Of a stretch of DNA of 64,000 nucleotides, positions 1 through 10,985 are shown in pieces (the first letter of the stretch is position 1; the number at the start of each line of letters is the position of its first letter). Position numbers and translations under genes: made by a program. The stretch is taken from contig JAJOZX010001575.1 of the NCBI GenBank assembly GCA_023014485.1, forward strand, positions 785,001 through 849,000, written 5' to 3'. The notes below the pieces were generated by a model. It had not been told where the DNA came from, did not search any database, and saw only the letters and a list, made by a program, of their open reading frames with translations. This stretch comes from Bathynomus jamesi (lineage: Eukaryota > Arthropoda > Malacostraca > Isopoda > Cirolanidae).

Positions 1-339
1 TTACTCATTTACATTGTGGTGAGGAGCCACAGTGAACTTTAAAGTGAAGTTAAGTAGGTACCTATCCTGTTATCATAAATAGAACACAATATCAGCAACA
101 ACTCTATGGTCTGATAAGATTTTCTTGCTTTTGTGTGTCTATATATTTGCCACCAGAAAAAAATTGCTGTTACAGTGCGAGTTAGGCGTCATCTCCCTGC
201 CATCGTAACATCGAAACCGTTGACGCCTTTTAATAGAAGAATGGAATACGATTTAAAAATTGGAGAAAAGGCGTCACGTGCTAGTAGAACCTTAATGCCG
301 TTGACAGCTTTATTTCCAAATAGGAATCTCTTGATAGAG
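1..339. other. non-coding leader, no gene seen
   Basis: AT-rich sequence with only short chance open frames. It grades into the minisatellite that follows; its first recognisable units appear around 240-340. Confidence 0.5.
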
Positions 340-823
340 GTCATCATTTCCAAATAATAACCTAATGACGCCATCGATTGCAAACGGGAATAGCTTCAAT
401 AATGTCATCACTCGCAAATACGACTCTTCAAAGGCCTCATCCTTTTCACATAGGAATATCTTAAGTGGCGTTTTCCTTATCAAATAGGATGTTCTTAAAT
501 GGCGGCATTGCAAATATACAGAAATATCTTAAATGAAGTTATCGTCTCTATATAGAAATATCTTAAGGGATGACGCCATGGTTTGCCAAAAGGACGCTCT
601 TAAATGATGTCATCGTTCGCAAATAGGACTCTCTTGAATGACATCATCGTTTGCAAATAGGACTCTCTTGAATGACATCATCGTTTGCAAATAGGACTCC
701 TGAGTGACGTCATCGTTTCCAATTAGGAATATCTTAAGTGACATCATAGTTTGCAAAGAGGATTCTTGAATAACTTAATAAGTTCTAAAGTAAGATTCAT
801 TTAAATGACATTATTTTCAAATA
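340..823. repeat. 34-36 bp minisatellite, left part, with CRE-like sites
   Basis: Degenerate tandem units built on TGACGTCATCGTTTGCAAAT followed by AGGACTCTCTTGA. Two adjacent units near 610-690 are almost identical. Several units keep the full TGACGTCA palindrome (CRE/ATF site), for example near 703. The array continues at 6734 after the transposon inserted at 824, so the two parts were one array. Confidence 0.75.
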
Positions 824-1690
824 GGGTCATTCTAGCTCAACTGGTACAGATTTCAGAAAGTTGGTCGGGTGACCATCTCCGATTTTCTTCAAATTTTCAG
901 GGTTGATTCATACACCATTCAATAGCTTAAATCTAAAATTTTAGCTTCCTCAGTCAAAAACTTTTAATTTTATGGTCGCTTAAATGGCCCCCACCTTCGA
1001 CAAAAAATGCCCATGTTGGGCTTGATCAGCCAATGCCTTCATTTTGAGAGGCCTTGAAAAGTGTCTTCTAATAGGAGTAGAAGCTTCAAATTTGTCATGC
1101 CAATACACCTTCTGGTGGGCTTTTTAATTTTGCAAGCTAAAAGGCTGTGGAACAGATAGTTTCTGAGTTACAAGGGCTTAAACATGGCTCCATTTTGAAG
1201 CTTGCATCAATTCCTCCCACTTTTACGACTCTACCATTTTCAATCTACCATTTTCAAAAGTTTTAGTTCTACATCAATCACAGCTGTTTTAATACTCCTA
1301 ATAGTTTCTATGGGTTGTAAATTTATGAGTGAAATAAAAAAAATAACCAAAAAGGATTTATTTTTATTTTTAAAAATTTCCAAAAGTTTATATTTTCACA
1401 AAATTTGCAAAATTAACATCAAATTTGGGGCTTAATATAAAGGTGTCCGAAATTAGTCAGGGAGTTGATACTTCTAGTAAAGAAAGATACATGTGTGTAC
1501 AAAAACATATATTAAGGAATAGATCTCAACTCAACTCCTTCATATAGTTTTGGCTATTCAAAGAAAAGTACTTTTTGTGAAAAATTCTGAATTTTTTCAA
1601 AATTTTGAAATGTCTAAATTTCTTTTTACAACATTGAATTGTAATTTTACTTCCATTTTATTACTTGGTAAGTTAATTCACAAATGTTAA
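824..1690 (+). repeat. left terminal inverted repeat
   Basis: Inverted copy of 5890-6733. Shared landmarks in order are the GGGTCATT end, a GGTGACCATCTCCGATTTTC block, ATGGCCCCCACCTTC, a TTATATTAAGCCCC/GGGGCTTAATATAA block, and a block around GAGTTGATACTTCTAGTA. The divergence is mostly point changes with a few short indels. Confidence 0.8.
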
Positions 1691-2342
1691 ATTATCTAAA
1701 TAAGTTTTACTCATAAAAAAGACGTAATATATACCTAGATTATTACTACATTTGCAGTTAACACAACAGATGGACCAGCTTGTAGGCTCAATACTTGGAT
1801 CTACCTAAGTAAATCATGTAGAACCGTGTTCTACTGCTCTTTAAGCACTTCCTAGTAATTTAAATTATGCAGTTAGTACAGATAAACTAGCAGTAACCAC
1901 CATTTTCAGTACAAAACCTTAAATTTAAGTAGCTTTGTTGTATTACTTCCCTTAATACAAGTGTACAGTACTTACCTATATACAATAATGAATTCCTGAG
2001 TTTTTAAGCATATGAATTATTGGCTATAAGTTCATATTTTTTTTAATATGTGTTGTTTATGTAAATTCGTATGTAAACTTATATATAGCTAATAACTCTT
2101 ATGTTTAGACACTGACTCAGGAATTTATTATTGTACTCAGGCTTTAAATCTGATTGTCTTCAACACTCCATGGCCTCACAGCCATAAATTGGCAATTCAT
2201 TATTCAGCTTGATACAGGTCTGTAGTTACTTAGGCTTTTTTTAAAATACTCCTCAATTTTAGATAAACAATCATTTGATAACTTGTACTGTCTCCCCATT
2301 TTCCCAGCAACTGTAGGTGGTTCAATTGAACACAAAACATGT

Positions 2343-3361
2343 TGGAATGGAATCCAGCAAACGTCCTCTTGTTCAGGCCATTTAAAAGGATTCTTTTTCA
2401 TGAAATTTACTAATAGATCCTTCTCAGTATCACACACTTCAACTATGTTTCCAACAAACCAGTCACCTTCATAGAAACAGGCCACATATGTACCAGGTTT
2501 ATATTGGTAAGCCACATTTTCTTGTGTAGCATTGAGGAAGGAAAGTTGTACGTTAAAGAAATTTTCATCACTAGAAATTTTGTACAGTTTAATGCCTGTT
2601 GATGAAGGTCTAAAGCAGTGATATGAACGGGTTCCTGGGATTGTCATAATTAAGGAATACCTTTTTTCTAACAAATAAATTAGCATTTTCCTCAATTTTA
2701 GCTGAATCAATGTACAGAAATTGTATACCATTAATATTAGATTTGCACCAGTCGAACATCTCTTTTGGATTGGTGATGTGACCTTTACTTGTTGCTTGTA
2801 GACTTGCCCGGGCAACTAACCTTTTGATGGTGCCACCAAACCATCACAGGTGGAATGGAATCCAGCAAACGTCCTCTTGTTCAGGCCATTTAAAAGGATT
2901 CTTTTTCATGAAATTTACTAATAGATCCTTCTCAGTATCACACACTTCAACTATGTTTCCAACAAACCAGTCACCTTCATAGAAACAGGCCACATATGTA
3001 CCAGGTTTATATTGGTAAGCCACATTTTCTTGTGTAGCATTGAGGAAGGAAAGTTGTACGTTAAAGAAATTTTCATCACTAGAAATTTTGTACAGTTTAA
3101 TGCCTGTTGATGAAGGTCTAAAGCAGTGATATGAACGGGTTCCTGGGATTGTCTTAATTAAGGAATACCTTTTTTCTAACAAATAAATTAGCATTTTCCT
3201 CAATTTTAGCTGAATCAATGTAGTACAGAAATTGTATACCATTAATATTAGATTTGCACCAATCGAACATCTCTTTTGGATTGGTGATGTGACCTTTACT
3301 TGTTGCTTGTAGACTTGCCCGGGCAACTAACCTTTTGATGGTGCCACCAACACCATCACAG
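2343..3361. repeat. tandem duplication of ~508 bp inside the transposase gene
   Basis: 2343-2850 and 2851-3361 are near-identical direct copies; one difference is a 3-bp insertion (TAGTACAG versus TACAG). Both encode the same MPGQVYKQQVKV...WPEQEDVCW stretch on the minus strand. The junction at 2850 joins ...CCATCACAGG to TGGAATGGAATCC, so the copy nearer the C-terminus carries the native gene end. Confidence 0.85.
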
Positions 3362-4345
3362 GGGCTCTTTCCGTGAGAGGTGGCAAAAAGTTCCATTCAC
3401 ATGTTAGTTGGAAATCTTTTTCATGTAACACTGAATTAATGATGTTTTTATAGTTTTTATATTGACTTGCTGCGCCATCGCTAAAGTAACAAATATGTTT
3501 TAGTTTAGGATTCTGACTTTTAAGTAATTTCAAGGCTTCACATAAAAAAGAATGAACTGCAGTTGTGTTGTGTGTAAGTGAATCTGATATTACACAAAAA
3601 TTTGTAACTTTTAGTTCACCATCAACTTTTTGATAGCAGACTACCGGATGCAAGGTAGCCTGGGTATTGTCCCAGTGATGCCCTTGTACGGCATCCTGAA
3701 TTATAAAACTATAGTTTTCAGAGAAGTCAACAAGCACTAATGCTGTAGAATCATTGATGTTTTCTTTACAGTCGGACAAATATTTTGATTGGGCTTTTGC
3801 TATGAAATGGTGTACTTTCAACTTTTTTGCACTTTCACATATGTCTTCTACTACATTCGAAACACTTTTGTCATTGTGACCAGTTGGGTATAGTCTGTAT
3901 GAAGCCACTGCTTAAAGGAAACCTCATCATCCATGTCATAATCATTGTTTTCAAAAATGGTAAGAAGCCAATCCCGTAATTCATTTAAACCAGGACATGT
4001 TTTGCAGTTATTAATCATGCAGTTTCTGGTTTCAGTGTTGCAGACTATTTTCCCTAGTAACTCTCTTAATTCTACTTTGACGGGGAGTGATTCACATAAA
4101 AGTTTAAAGTTCTGGTGTATTTCACAAATGCATACATTGTGTGATCCTTTACTCCCCACCCCATACACCATTTTGGTCTCAGTTCAAAAAACTTTGATTT
4201 GGAGATTTTGTCGTTTGGATATTTATTTTTGTAAAGCGTATATAATTCTCTGATATTTGTCAACAACAGTATTTTCTGCTTGTGAACCTTCCCTTGTGGT
4301 GTTTTTATTGATTTGTAGTCTTTTTTACCAGGGCATTCTCTAGTA

Positions 4346-4550
4346 CAGTGGTTCTTAACCAGGGGGGCGTCGGTAATTTCCAGGGGGGGCGCGATCCCTT
4401 GGGGAAAAACAGGAATTTCTCTAATTGTATTTGTTATTCTCTTAACGAGCATAAAATCTGGGAGAGAATGTTATTTTGATGCAAGGGGGGCGTGGAGGGA
4501 AGGACCAATTCCTAGAGGGGGCATGGTAGTAAAAAGGTTAAGAACCACTG
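4346..4550. mobile_element. hAT-type MITE in the transposase
   Basis: Starts CAGTGGTTCTTAACC and ends GGTTAAGAACCACTG, a perfect 15-bp inverted repeat typical of non-autonomous hAT elements, with a G-rich interior. TCTAGTA lies just left of it (4339-4345) and again 2 bp to its right (4553-4559), an imperfect 8-bp target duplication. Removing it would rejoin the two transposase reading-frame blocks on either side. Confidence 0.8.
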
Positions 4551-5002
4551 CGTCTAGTATATTCATTGTTTTGGAAAAATTCTATCACTCTTTCCTTTAT
4601 TTCATCGCTTATACCCTTGCTACTCTCTTTATTTCTCATTATAGGAAGGATACCTTCTTTTCTCTTTAAGGCCCTCACAGCATTAACCATTCTGGCTGAC
4701 ACTTCAAATTCTTTCATAATTCTTTCTCTGGACCAGGTTTTACCAATTGGAAGGAGTGTTAGAATTTGTATCTTTTCTTGTCTGGTACTAGTTTTACACT
4801 TTTCTTTCAGTTCCTCTATCATATGCTGATAACACTTTTCTTCCTCACTCTCTATAGGTTTCTCCGCTTCCTCATCCAAAATGATAGGCTTCATATGAAG
4901 TACTTTTGACAGCTTTGATTTTGTTGATGTTTCAATTTGCTTTAGTTTCCTTTTCGCGTAAAACTTTCGATCTCTTGCTCTTACATACTTAATGGTGAGC
5001 AT

Positions 5003-5889
5003 TTTAGTGAACCTAACGTTTCGTCAAATGTCTCCTTAACTATTTCTTCTGGAACATATTCATCACTACCTGAGTCTTTTTCATCTTCAATCATCTTGGC
5101 TCTAGAGAAGCATGTTGAGCAAAGTTTCTGTCCTGGTATCAGATTCAGTCTAGTTGCTATGTCTTTGTCAATAATTTGTAGTGATTCTGCAAATAAAGTA
5201 GGGTAATGTAAACTCTAAACACATTGGAAAGTAATTTTAAAACCTCAACAGTTGGTTATAGGCTATTCGTATAAAATATTCAAAACATATGCATTCAGTG
5301 GTACAGTATATAGCCTACCCTATTAAAATTAAATAGCTAATTTAGGTTACAATTTACAATATAAACTTTATGAAATATAAATATATTAGTACCTATATTT
5401 ACTTACTTGTTATCTTCTTTCGATGATTTCTCCATAGATCTTGGCAGCTACGTTGCATTTGTTGGTAATGTATTCCAAACATTTTTTCATGGTGGTAGCA
5501 TACAGTAGCACTATTTGGGTTGATTACAGTTGCTTTGTTCTCCACAATAGCAGTTTCCTTGTTTCATCTGTCAGCTCATGTAAGGTATACATACCCACCT
5601 TCCTGGTGAGTCTGTGTTCATGACATGGATCATCCAAGTACATACCAAAGCTGCACTTTGATTCTTGATTAGAATAAGCCATTATTACAGGCAGTAAAAT
5701 TAAGTCAATTGCTCTAGTTAAATTTTCTGAAAATAAAAGATCATGATCTATAAAATAGGCCTGGACATTAATGATTAACCATCATGTTTTACATTTATAA
5801 GAATATACAAAGCGAAATGAGCTACCCAGAGCCCTTCGAGTCGCTGGTTGTTTTGACAGACATATTAAATTTCTTGTATGTTTTAGACT
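5003..5889. other. upstream half of the long-TIR element, no gene recognised
   Basis: This interval lies 5' of the transposase N-terminus and inside the right TIR. It holds short open stretches with GTAAG or TAG-rich edges that could include a small first exon, but nothing recognisable. Confidence 0.35.
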
Positions 5890-6733
5890 TATTTACATAT
5901 TACAATTGTAAATCAACTTAATAAGTAATAAAATGGAAGTAAATTACAATTCAATGTCATAAATAGAAATTTAAAAATTTACAAATTTTGCAAAAATTTG
6001 AGATTTTTCACAAAAAGTACTTTTCTTTGAATCACCAAAACTATATGAAGGAGTTGAGTTGAGATCTATTCCTTAATATATGTTTTTTTACACATGTATC
6101 TTTACTAGAAGTATCAACTCCCTGACTAATTTCGGACACCTTTATATTAAGCCCCAAAGTTGATGTTAATTTTGCAAATTTTGTGAAATATCAACTTTTG
6201 GAAATTTTTAAAAATAAAAATAAATCCTTTTTTGGTTTTTTTATTTCACTCATAAATTTACAACCCATAGAAACTATTAGGAGTATTAAAACAGCTGTTA
6301 TTGATGTAGAACTAAAACTTTTGAAAATGGTAGAGTCGTAAAAGTGGGAGGAATTGATGCAAGCTTCAAAATGGAGCCATACTTAAGCCCTTGTAACTTA
6401 GAAACTATTTGTTCCACAGCCTTTCTGCTTGCAGAATTGAAAAGCCCACCAGAAGTTGTATTGGCATGACAAATTTGAAGCTTCTACTCCTATTAGAAGA
6501 CACTTTTCAAGGCCTCTCAAAATGAAGGCGTTGGCCGATCAAGCCCAACATGGGCATTTTTTGTTGAAGGTGGGGGCCATTTAAGCGACCATAAAATTAA
6601 AAGTTTTTGACTGAGGAAGCTAAAGTTTTAGATTTAAGCTATTGAATGGTGTATGAATCAACCCTGAAAATTTGAAGAAAATCGGAGATGGTCACCCGAG
6701 ACCACCCCTGTACCAATTGAGCTGGAATGACCC
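5890..6733 (-). repeat. right terminal inverted repeat
   Basis: Reverse-complement partner of 824-1690. The outer end is ...AATGACCC, directly followed by AATA and then by the resumed minisatellite. Confidence 0.8.
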
Positions 6734-6850
6734 AATAGGCTTCTTAAATGACGCTGTCTCTTCTAAATAGGAATACTTTAAATGACGTCATCGTTTAGAA
6801 ATAGGACTCTCAAATGATGTCATCGTTCGCAAACAGGGAATGACATCCTT
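6734..6850. repeat. minisatellite, right part
   Basis: Resumes the AAATGACGTCATCGTTT / AAATAGGA units of 340-823 directly after the right TIR. It proves the element inserted into this array. Confidence 0.7.
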
Positions 6851-7000
6851 ATTTGAATCACGGCTGCCTTTCCCTTGTCGCGTTTTCAGCTTGAAAAACC
6901 GCCCTTGCCGGAACCTGAATCTCAAAAGCGGTCGACTCAACTAAAGGAGAACACCTGTTTCTGTTCCCAGGTGGATGGAGAGGGCAGCACTGGAAAGCTG

Positions 7001-7029
7001 ATGAGAGAGAGAGAGAGAGAGAGAGAGAT
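7001..7029. repeat. (GA)n microsatellite
   Basis: About 14 perfect GA units. The surrounding 6851-7519 has no recognisable gene. Confidence 0.9.
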
Positions 7030-7519
7030 TATTGTCGATCACCAACAACGGTCTCGCTAACTCGTATCTCTCTTCAGAGAAGAAGAAACAAAAAGTAATT
7101 GAAATGTCTTGTCTTCGAACGCATTTTAATTATTCACAGAAATTCTCCAACTAATTATTAATTGAAATCTTAAAATAAATAATTTATTTCTTTGGAAATA
7201 ATTATTAATTATTAATTATTTTCTCTCGCGAAACATACTTTACATTTACTTAATTCCAATCTTCCATTTGTTGCTCATATTGACCCACACTTTAGAATTT
7301 AGTATGGGCTGTGTGCAGAATATAATGTCATCTTTATGGAGATTTATTATCACCATATGTAGGTATGTGTGTGTGTGGTGTATGTACGCATGTATGTACG
7401 TATTGTATATATATACATAAAACCAATAAACCAAATGACAACAACAACAACGACGGCGTCATGTTACCGCCTAAAAATTGATTTCGTATTATATTTCCAC
7501 TGATGTTATGTTTGCGCCT

Positions 7520-7972
7520 TTTTAACATTTATTGTTATTGTTAGTAGTATTACTATTATTATTGTTATTATTAGTATTATTATTGTTATTAGTAGTAGTA
7601 TTACTATTATTATTGTTATTATTAGTAGTATTGTTATTATTATTAGTAGTATTACTATTATTATCGTTATTATTAGTATATTATTGTTATTATTAGTAGT
7701 ATTACTATTATTATTGTTATTATTATTAGTAGTATTGTTATTATTATTAGTATTACTATTATTATTATGTTATTATTATTAGTATTATTATATAGTAGTT
7801 TACTATTATTATTATTAGTAGTAGTAGTAATATTATTATTAGTAGTAGTAGTATTACTATTATTATTGTTATTAGTAGTAGTAGTAGTATTGTATTATTA
7901 TAGTATTACTATTATTATTGTTACTTTTAGTAGTATTATTGTTATTAATATTATTATTATTATTATTTCGTA
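7520..7972. repeat. compound TTA/AGT trinucleotide microsatellite, ~450 bp
   Basis: Alternating runs of ATT, GTT and AGT triplets with few interruptions. It creates a false Leu/Val/Ile-rich open frame that should not be called a membrane protein. Confidence 0.95.
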
Positions 7973-8589
7973 ATAGTAATACTTGTTTCACAAAGAATAT
8001 TGTAATTATACTTCAAAATATTGAAATTGAAGGACACCACATTGAACCATAAGTTTATATCGAAAGCAAAAGTTATTTTGGGGAAATTGGTGCGAAGTAG
8101 AAAAAATATTTTTTGGAAAATTACTCAAAAATGAAAGAAGAAAAAGTCCTTCAACAAAAAGATTCAAAGAAAAGGAATCTTTATATATATATATATATAT
8201 TTTTTTTTTTTTTAAGTTCGGGAAGAACCGATTCGCCTCTATTTAAAAGGGCATATCTCGGCGGAAAAACAAAGAAAAAGTGAGGGAAAGACAGAGGAAA
8301 AAGAAAGGGTGGAGGGGACAGTCGAAGTGGAAAAAGACCAAGGATGACAAGGACTGCAAAGTCGTTTAAAGGAACAGATTGGCCATAATTTTGGAGAGTC
8401 CTTCGAGAATCGTGAAGTTCTCTTAGTTTGGAAGACGAGGAGAACGAAATCGGAAAAGGAGATTTTAATTTAAAAATGCTTTGTCAAGTCCACTTTGATA
8501 AAATACAATTTGACCAACGTATGTTGAGCCACTCAGAAATAAAATGAGCAGCTATTATGTCTCGCTATTTTTGTATAATTTTTAGTCTT
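7973..8589. other. non-coding, no gene seen
   Basis: AT-rich with a (TA)n/T-run at about 8183-8213 and a purine-rich stretch at 8260-8460. No protein homology recognised. Confidence 0.5.
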
Positions 8590-8695
8590 TTGAGGCTAAA
8601 CTATATTTGTAACGGTATTTGGTCTGGATAATAGTTGGATGGGAGATCGTACTTTTCGTCCAGATTATGTAGCCACCCGTGGTTCGGATCCCACT
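8590..8695 (+). repeat. 5S-rRNA-derived SINE fragment, copy A
   Basis: GGTCTGGATAATAGTTGGAT followed by GGGAGATCG matches the 3' half of arthropod 5S rRNA (GG-C-GGTTAGTACTTGGATGGGAGACCG). The GTGGTTCGGATCCCAC that follows also has a counterpart in copy C. It is too diverged to be a functional 5S gene and lacks the intact 5' half. Confidence 0.6.
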
Positions 8696-8747
8696 TAAAA
8701 CTGTAAAACCTTTTATGTTGCGAAGGAGATTAAACAACCGCATCAAA

Positions 8748-9094
8748 TATATGTATACCTTCGTTACCTTTGTTTTGCTTCCGCCCGGATTGTTCGTTCT
8801 GACGAAAGTCAAGCTTGCCACTTCGCCTTAGAGCTACAGTTTAACGTGGAATCCGAACCACGCCCCACCACGGGCGGTCAGAAATTACAAAGTCTTCGCC
8901 CGGACTTAATCTCTCGCCCTCCCGATCAACAGCTCAGCGTCTTAACCACTAGGCTACCAACCAATTTTTCTGTATGGAATGATGAACAGCTGGATTTTGC
9001 TGCGCGCCGCCTGCCGTCACTGGGTCTTGATCTCGGAGCCGATGGATTCGTAGTCAGCGATGCTAACCACTATACCGTCGAGGCGCGAGGCGCG

Positions 9095-9099
<5 letters not shown>
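8748..9099 (-). repeat. dimeric tRNA-derived SINE, minus copy
   Basis: Read on the minus strand it has a first tRNA-like unit (GGTATAGTGGTTAGCATCGC ... GAATCCATCGG), a linker with CAGCTGTTC, and a second tRNA-like unit (CTAGTGGTTAAGACGC ... GTGGTTCGGATTCCACG). A tail with AACTGTAG-CTAAGG, CTTGACTTTCGTCAGAA and AACAATCCGGGCGGAAG follows. The same architecture recurs at 56916-57207; unit 2 alone recurs at 53866-54040 and 58980-59165. Confidence 0.75.

Positions 9100-9138
<39 letters not shown>
9100..9138. repeat. (TA)n microsatellite
   Basis: About 19 TA units abutting the SINE. Confidence 0.9.
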
Positions 9139-9141
<3 letters not shown>

Positions 9142-9178
9142 TTGTTGAAATATGTAAAAGGAAATTATTGGAAGTGGC

Positions 9179-9890
9179 TAGGGATGTGCCGATATGTCGG
9201 TATCGGTGATATCGGTATATTTTTATCGATATCGGTATCGGCCGATATTTCAAAAGTACGATTTTTCCAAAATTATGAATAAAAGACTATTTAGAGGATG
9301 AAATTTCCAATATTTTATTTTTTTATCACTTCACATAACTCGTTATTTATTCACAAGGGTTAAGTTCTCATGTAAAAATAGCAGCTGCTCTGTATGTTCA
9401 GGAGAGAGCCGATTTCTAGCAGCACTGGCAATGTTTCCTCCAATACTGAACATGCGTTCGCTCGCAACTGTTGTTGATGGTGCTCCCAAATATCTCTGAG
9501 CTAAGTTCCTCAAAGTTGGCAAAGTGGCTGCTGTGCAACTTCCACCAACTGAGAGGGTCCTCAAGTCTACTAAAAATTTTCATACTTGAATATATGGAAT
9601 ATGTATAGTAAAGCTGCTCATATTTTGAAAAAGTTTACAAAATGTCCCAAAAATTTGTTTCAAACCTTGCCCAAGGAAATTTCCTTAAAATCATAACTCA
9701 TAGATTATATTACCTACTAAAACTAGTTGCTACAAGTAAAAAGCTTATTTATTAAAACTGTACTTAGGAAGACTTGCCTGTCATTAATATAAGTTGCGAT
9801 CTGAAGGAGTGCTGGATATCGGTTATCGGCCGATAGTTTTTAATTATCGGTATCGGTTATCGGCTAAAAAACGATATCGGTACATCCCTA
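9179..9890. mobile_element. hAT-derived element with TATCGG-rich ends
   Basis: The left end TAGGGATGTGCCGATATGTC matches the reverse complement of the right end, TAGGGATGTACCGATATCG. Subterminal TATCGG repeats occur at both ends. GGAAGTGG before and GAAAGTGA after are a plausible but imperfect 8-bp duplication. The interior keeps a hAT C-terminal fragment on the minus strand (9343-9564). Confidence 0.7.
9343..9564 (-). pseudogene. hAT transposase dimerisation-domain remnant
   Basis: The 73-residue open frame contains YLGAPSTTVASERMFSIGG and a following RNRLSPEHTEQLLFLHENL. This is the classic hAT C-terminal dimerisation signature (P-TS--SER-FS-AG ... R--L-P---E-L-FL--N). All upstream domains are missing, so this is an internal-deletion derivative and not an active transposase. 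Confidence 0.75.
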
Positions 9891-9896
9891 GAAAGT

Positions 9897-10985
9897 GATT
9901 GTAAATGAGAGTAAGGTTATTGTTGTTGAGAGAGAAGGAAAGTCAGGATGGAAAATTGTAGTGAATGGAGAAGCTCAACAGGTTGTGAATTGGACTATCT
10001 GGGATATTTGATTGACTAAAGGGGCAGGGGCGTCCACAGGATCAATTAAATAAGGGGGCACTTCCAAATCGGGGGGGGGGCACAAGTATTTGCGCCAGAG
10101 GCGCGAGCTCTAGGGGGGCCCGGGGGCATGCTCCCCCGGGAAATTTTTTAAATTTACGTTGTCTGGGACAGCATTTCCTGCCTTCTGGAGGCAGTTAGGA
10201 GGGCAAATTATAGGGCTTCAAATACTGAAAAATAAGGATTTTTTTTAGATATCCTTTGTATGTCCATGATATTGGGGTGAATTTTTTAATTTGAAGGGTT
10301 TGAAATTTTTGAAATTTACTTTGTCTGGGACAGCATTTCCTGCCTTCGGAAAAATAAGGATTTTTATAGACATCCTTTGTATGTCCATGATATTAGGGTG
10401 GAACCAGATACACAATAACTTGGTAGATATACAAGTTTATTATTCTTAAATATGGGAAATTATACAATATTAATAATATATATATAGTAACTAATTACTA
10501 TCTTCAAATATTATGACTGGATTTTGAGTTTATGATAAAATCTATCTGTAAGCAGTTGACGAAAAAACGAGGGGGCACCATTGAAAAACGAGGGGGCTTG
10601 GTCCCCTAATGCCCCCTCGTGTGGACGCCCCTGCAAAGGGGGTACAATTAATGTACAATGAAAACCGAAACCAGCTTCAAGTAAAGCAACCAAGTTATGG
10701 GCGCGATGAAAGCCTAGGTTGGAAAGAAAATACAATTGTTTTGCACGATGGTCAATTGTCAGAAGTGAGAGCGGATTGACCGAATGGAAAATGAAGATGT
10801 TCGGTTGAGGTGTGGAGTGAAGGAATACCGCGTAAAAGATAGAAGGATGTAATTAGTAAATGTGTGATTAAACGTGGCGTTGGATGTAAATGCGTCTCGA
10901 GAAACGGAGAGGAATGAAATCATTTTACGAGTTTTGCGAATGGAAGATTGGTTGCACCTGATGTGTACCACTAGGTGTATACTCG
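9897..10985 (+). pseudogene. LINE reverse-transcriptase C-terminal fragment split by a MITE
   Basis: The first block encodes KVIVNESKVIVVEREG and NGEAQQVVNWTIWD, like the post-YADD region of arthropod non-LTR elements (NESKTKVMVVER...NGE-LE-V--F-YLG). After the MITE at 10025-10633 the frame resumes with DRMENEDVRLRCGVKE, matching the conserved (D)RIRNEDIR-RCGV stretch near the end of such ORFs. No intact frame remains. Clade (RTE- or I-like) is undecided. Confidence 0.55.
10025..10633. mobile_element. hAT-type MITE, 609 bp
   Basis: Ends CAGGGGCGTCCACAGGA and (reverse complement of the right end) CAGGGGCGTCCACACGA. It is flanked by TAAAGGGG (10017-10024) and CAAAGGGG (10634-10641), an 8-bp target duplication with one change. 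The interior is G-rich and non-coding, with two copies of a CTTTGTCTGGGACAGCATTT motif. Confidence 0.85.

Larger units (their letters stand above)
2215..5002 (-). pseudogene. broken transposase-like gene of the long-TIR element
   Basis: Minus-strand open blocks run in order from 5002 down to 2215. The N-terminal block (5002-4560) is Lys/Glu-rich and starts MLTIKYVRARDRKF. Next comes a block with LRPKWC-type and VCICEIHQN motifs (4340-3850). A probable DDE-like core follows, with LVDFSENYSF, VQGHHWDN and HICYFSDGAASQYKN (3908-3400). Then come FATSHGKSPCDGVGG (near 3390) and a C-terminal WPEQEDVCWIPF region (2800-2215). Similar proteins are multicopy in aphid, cnidarian and arthropod genomes; I know this only as a family resemblance. 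The copy is dead: a MITE interrupts it at 4346-4550, frames shift near 4150, 3880 and 3380, and a 508-bp duplication repeats the C-terminal part. Coding and TIRs together make this the element's own transposase candidate. Confidence 0.7.
824..6733. mobile_element. 5.9-kb DNA transposon with ~850-bp TIRs, AATA target duplication
   Basis: The left end reads GGGTCATTCTAGCTCAACTG and the reverse complement of the right end reads GGGTCATTCCAGCTCAATTG. Similarity between the two arms continues inward for about 850 bp. AATA lies immediately outside both ends (820-823 and 6734-6737), consistent with a 4-bp target-site duplication. The flanks are the two halves of one minisatellite, so the insertion point is clear. 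The interior carries a minus-strand transposase pseudogene. I cannot assign the element to a named superfamily from sequence alone. Confidence 0.8.

Noticed and set aside
7767..7973. Leu/Val/Ile-rich open frame like a membrane protein
   Set aside because: It is a direct translation of the TTA/GTT/AGT trinucleotide microsatellite and has no coding signature.
8590..8695. Functional 5S rRNA gene (also at 20900 and 22162)
   Set aside because: All copies are too diverged and incomplete; they are better explained as 5S-derived SINEs.
9017..9253. IYIYIY-containing frames around this and other (TA)n tracts (13053-13359, 25112-25360, 37250-37492, 54409-54895, 59014-59365)
   Set aside because: They are products of dinucleotide repeats open on both strands; no flanking domain supports them.
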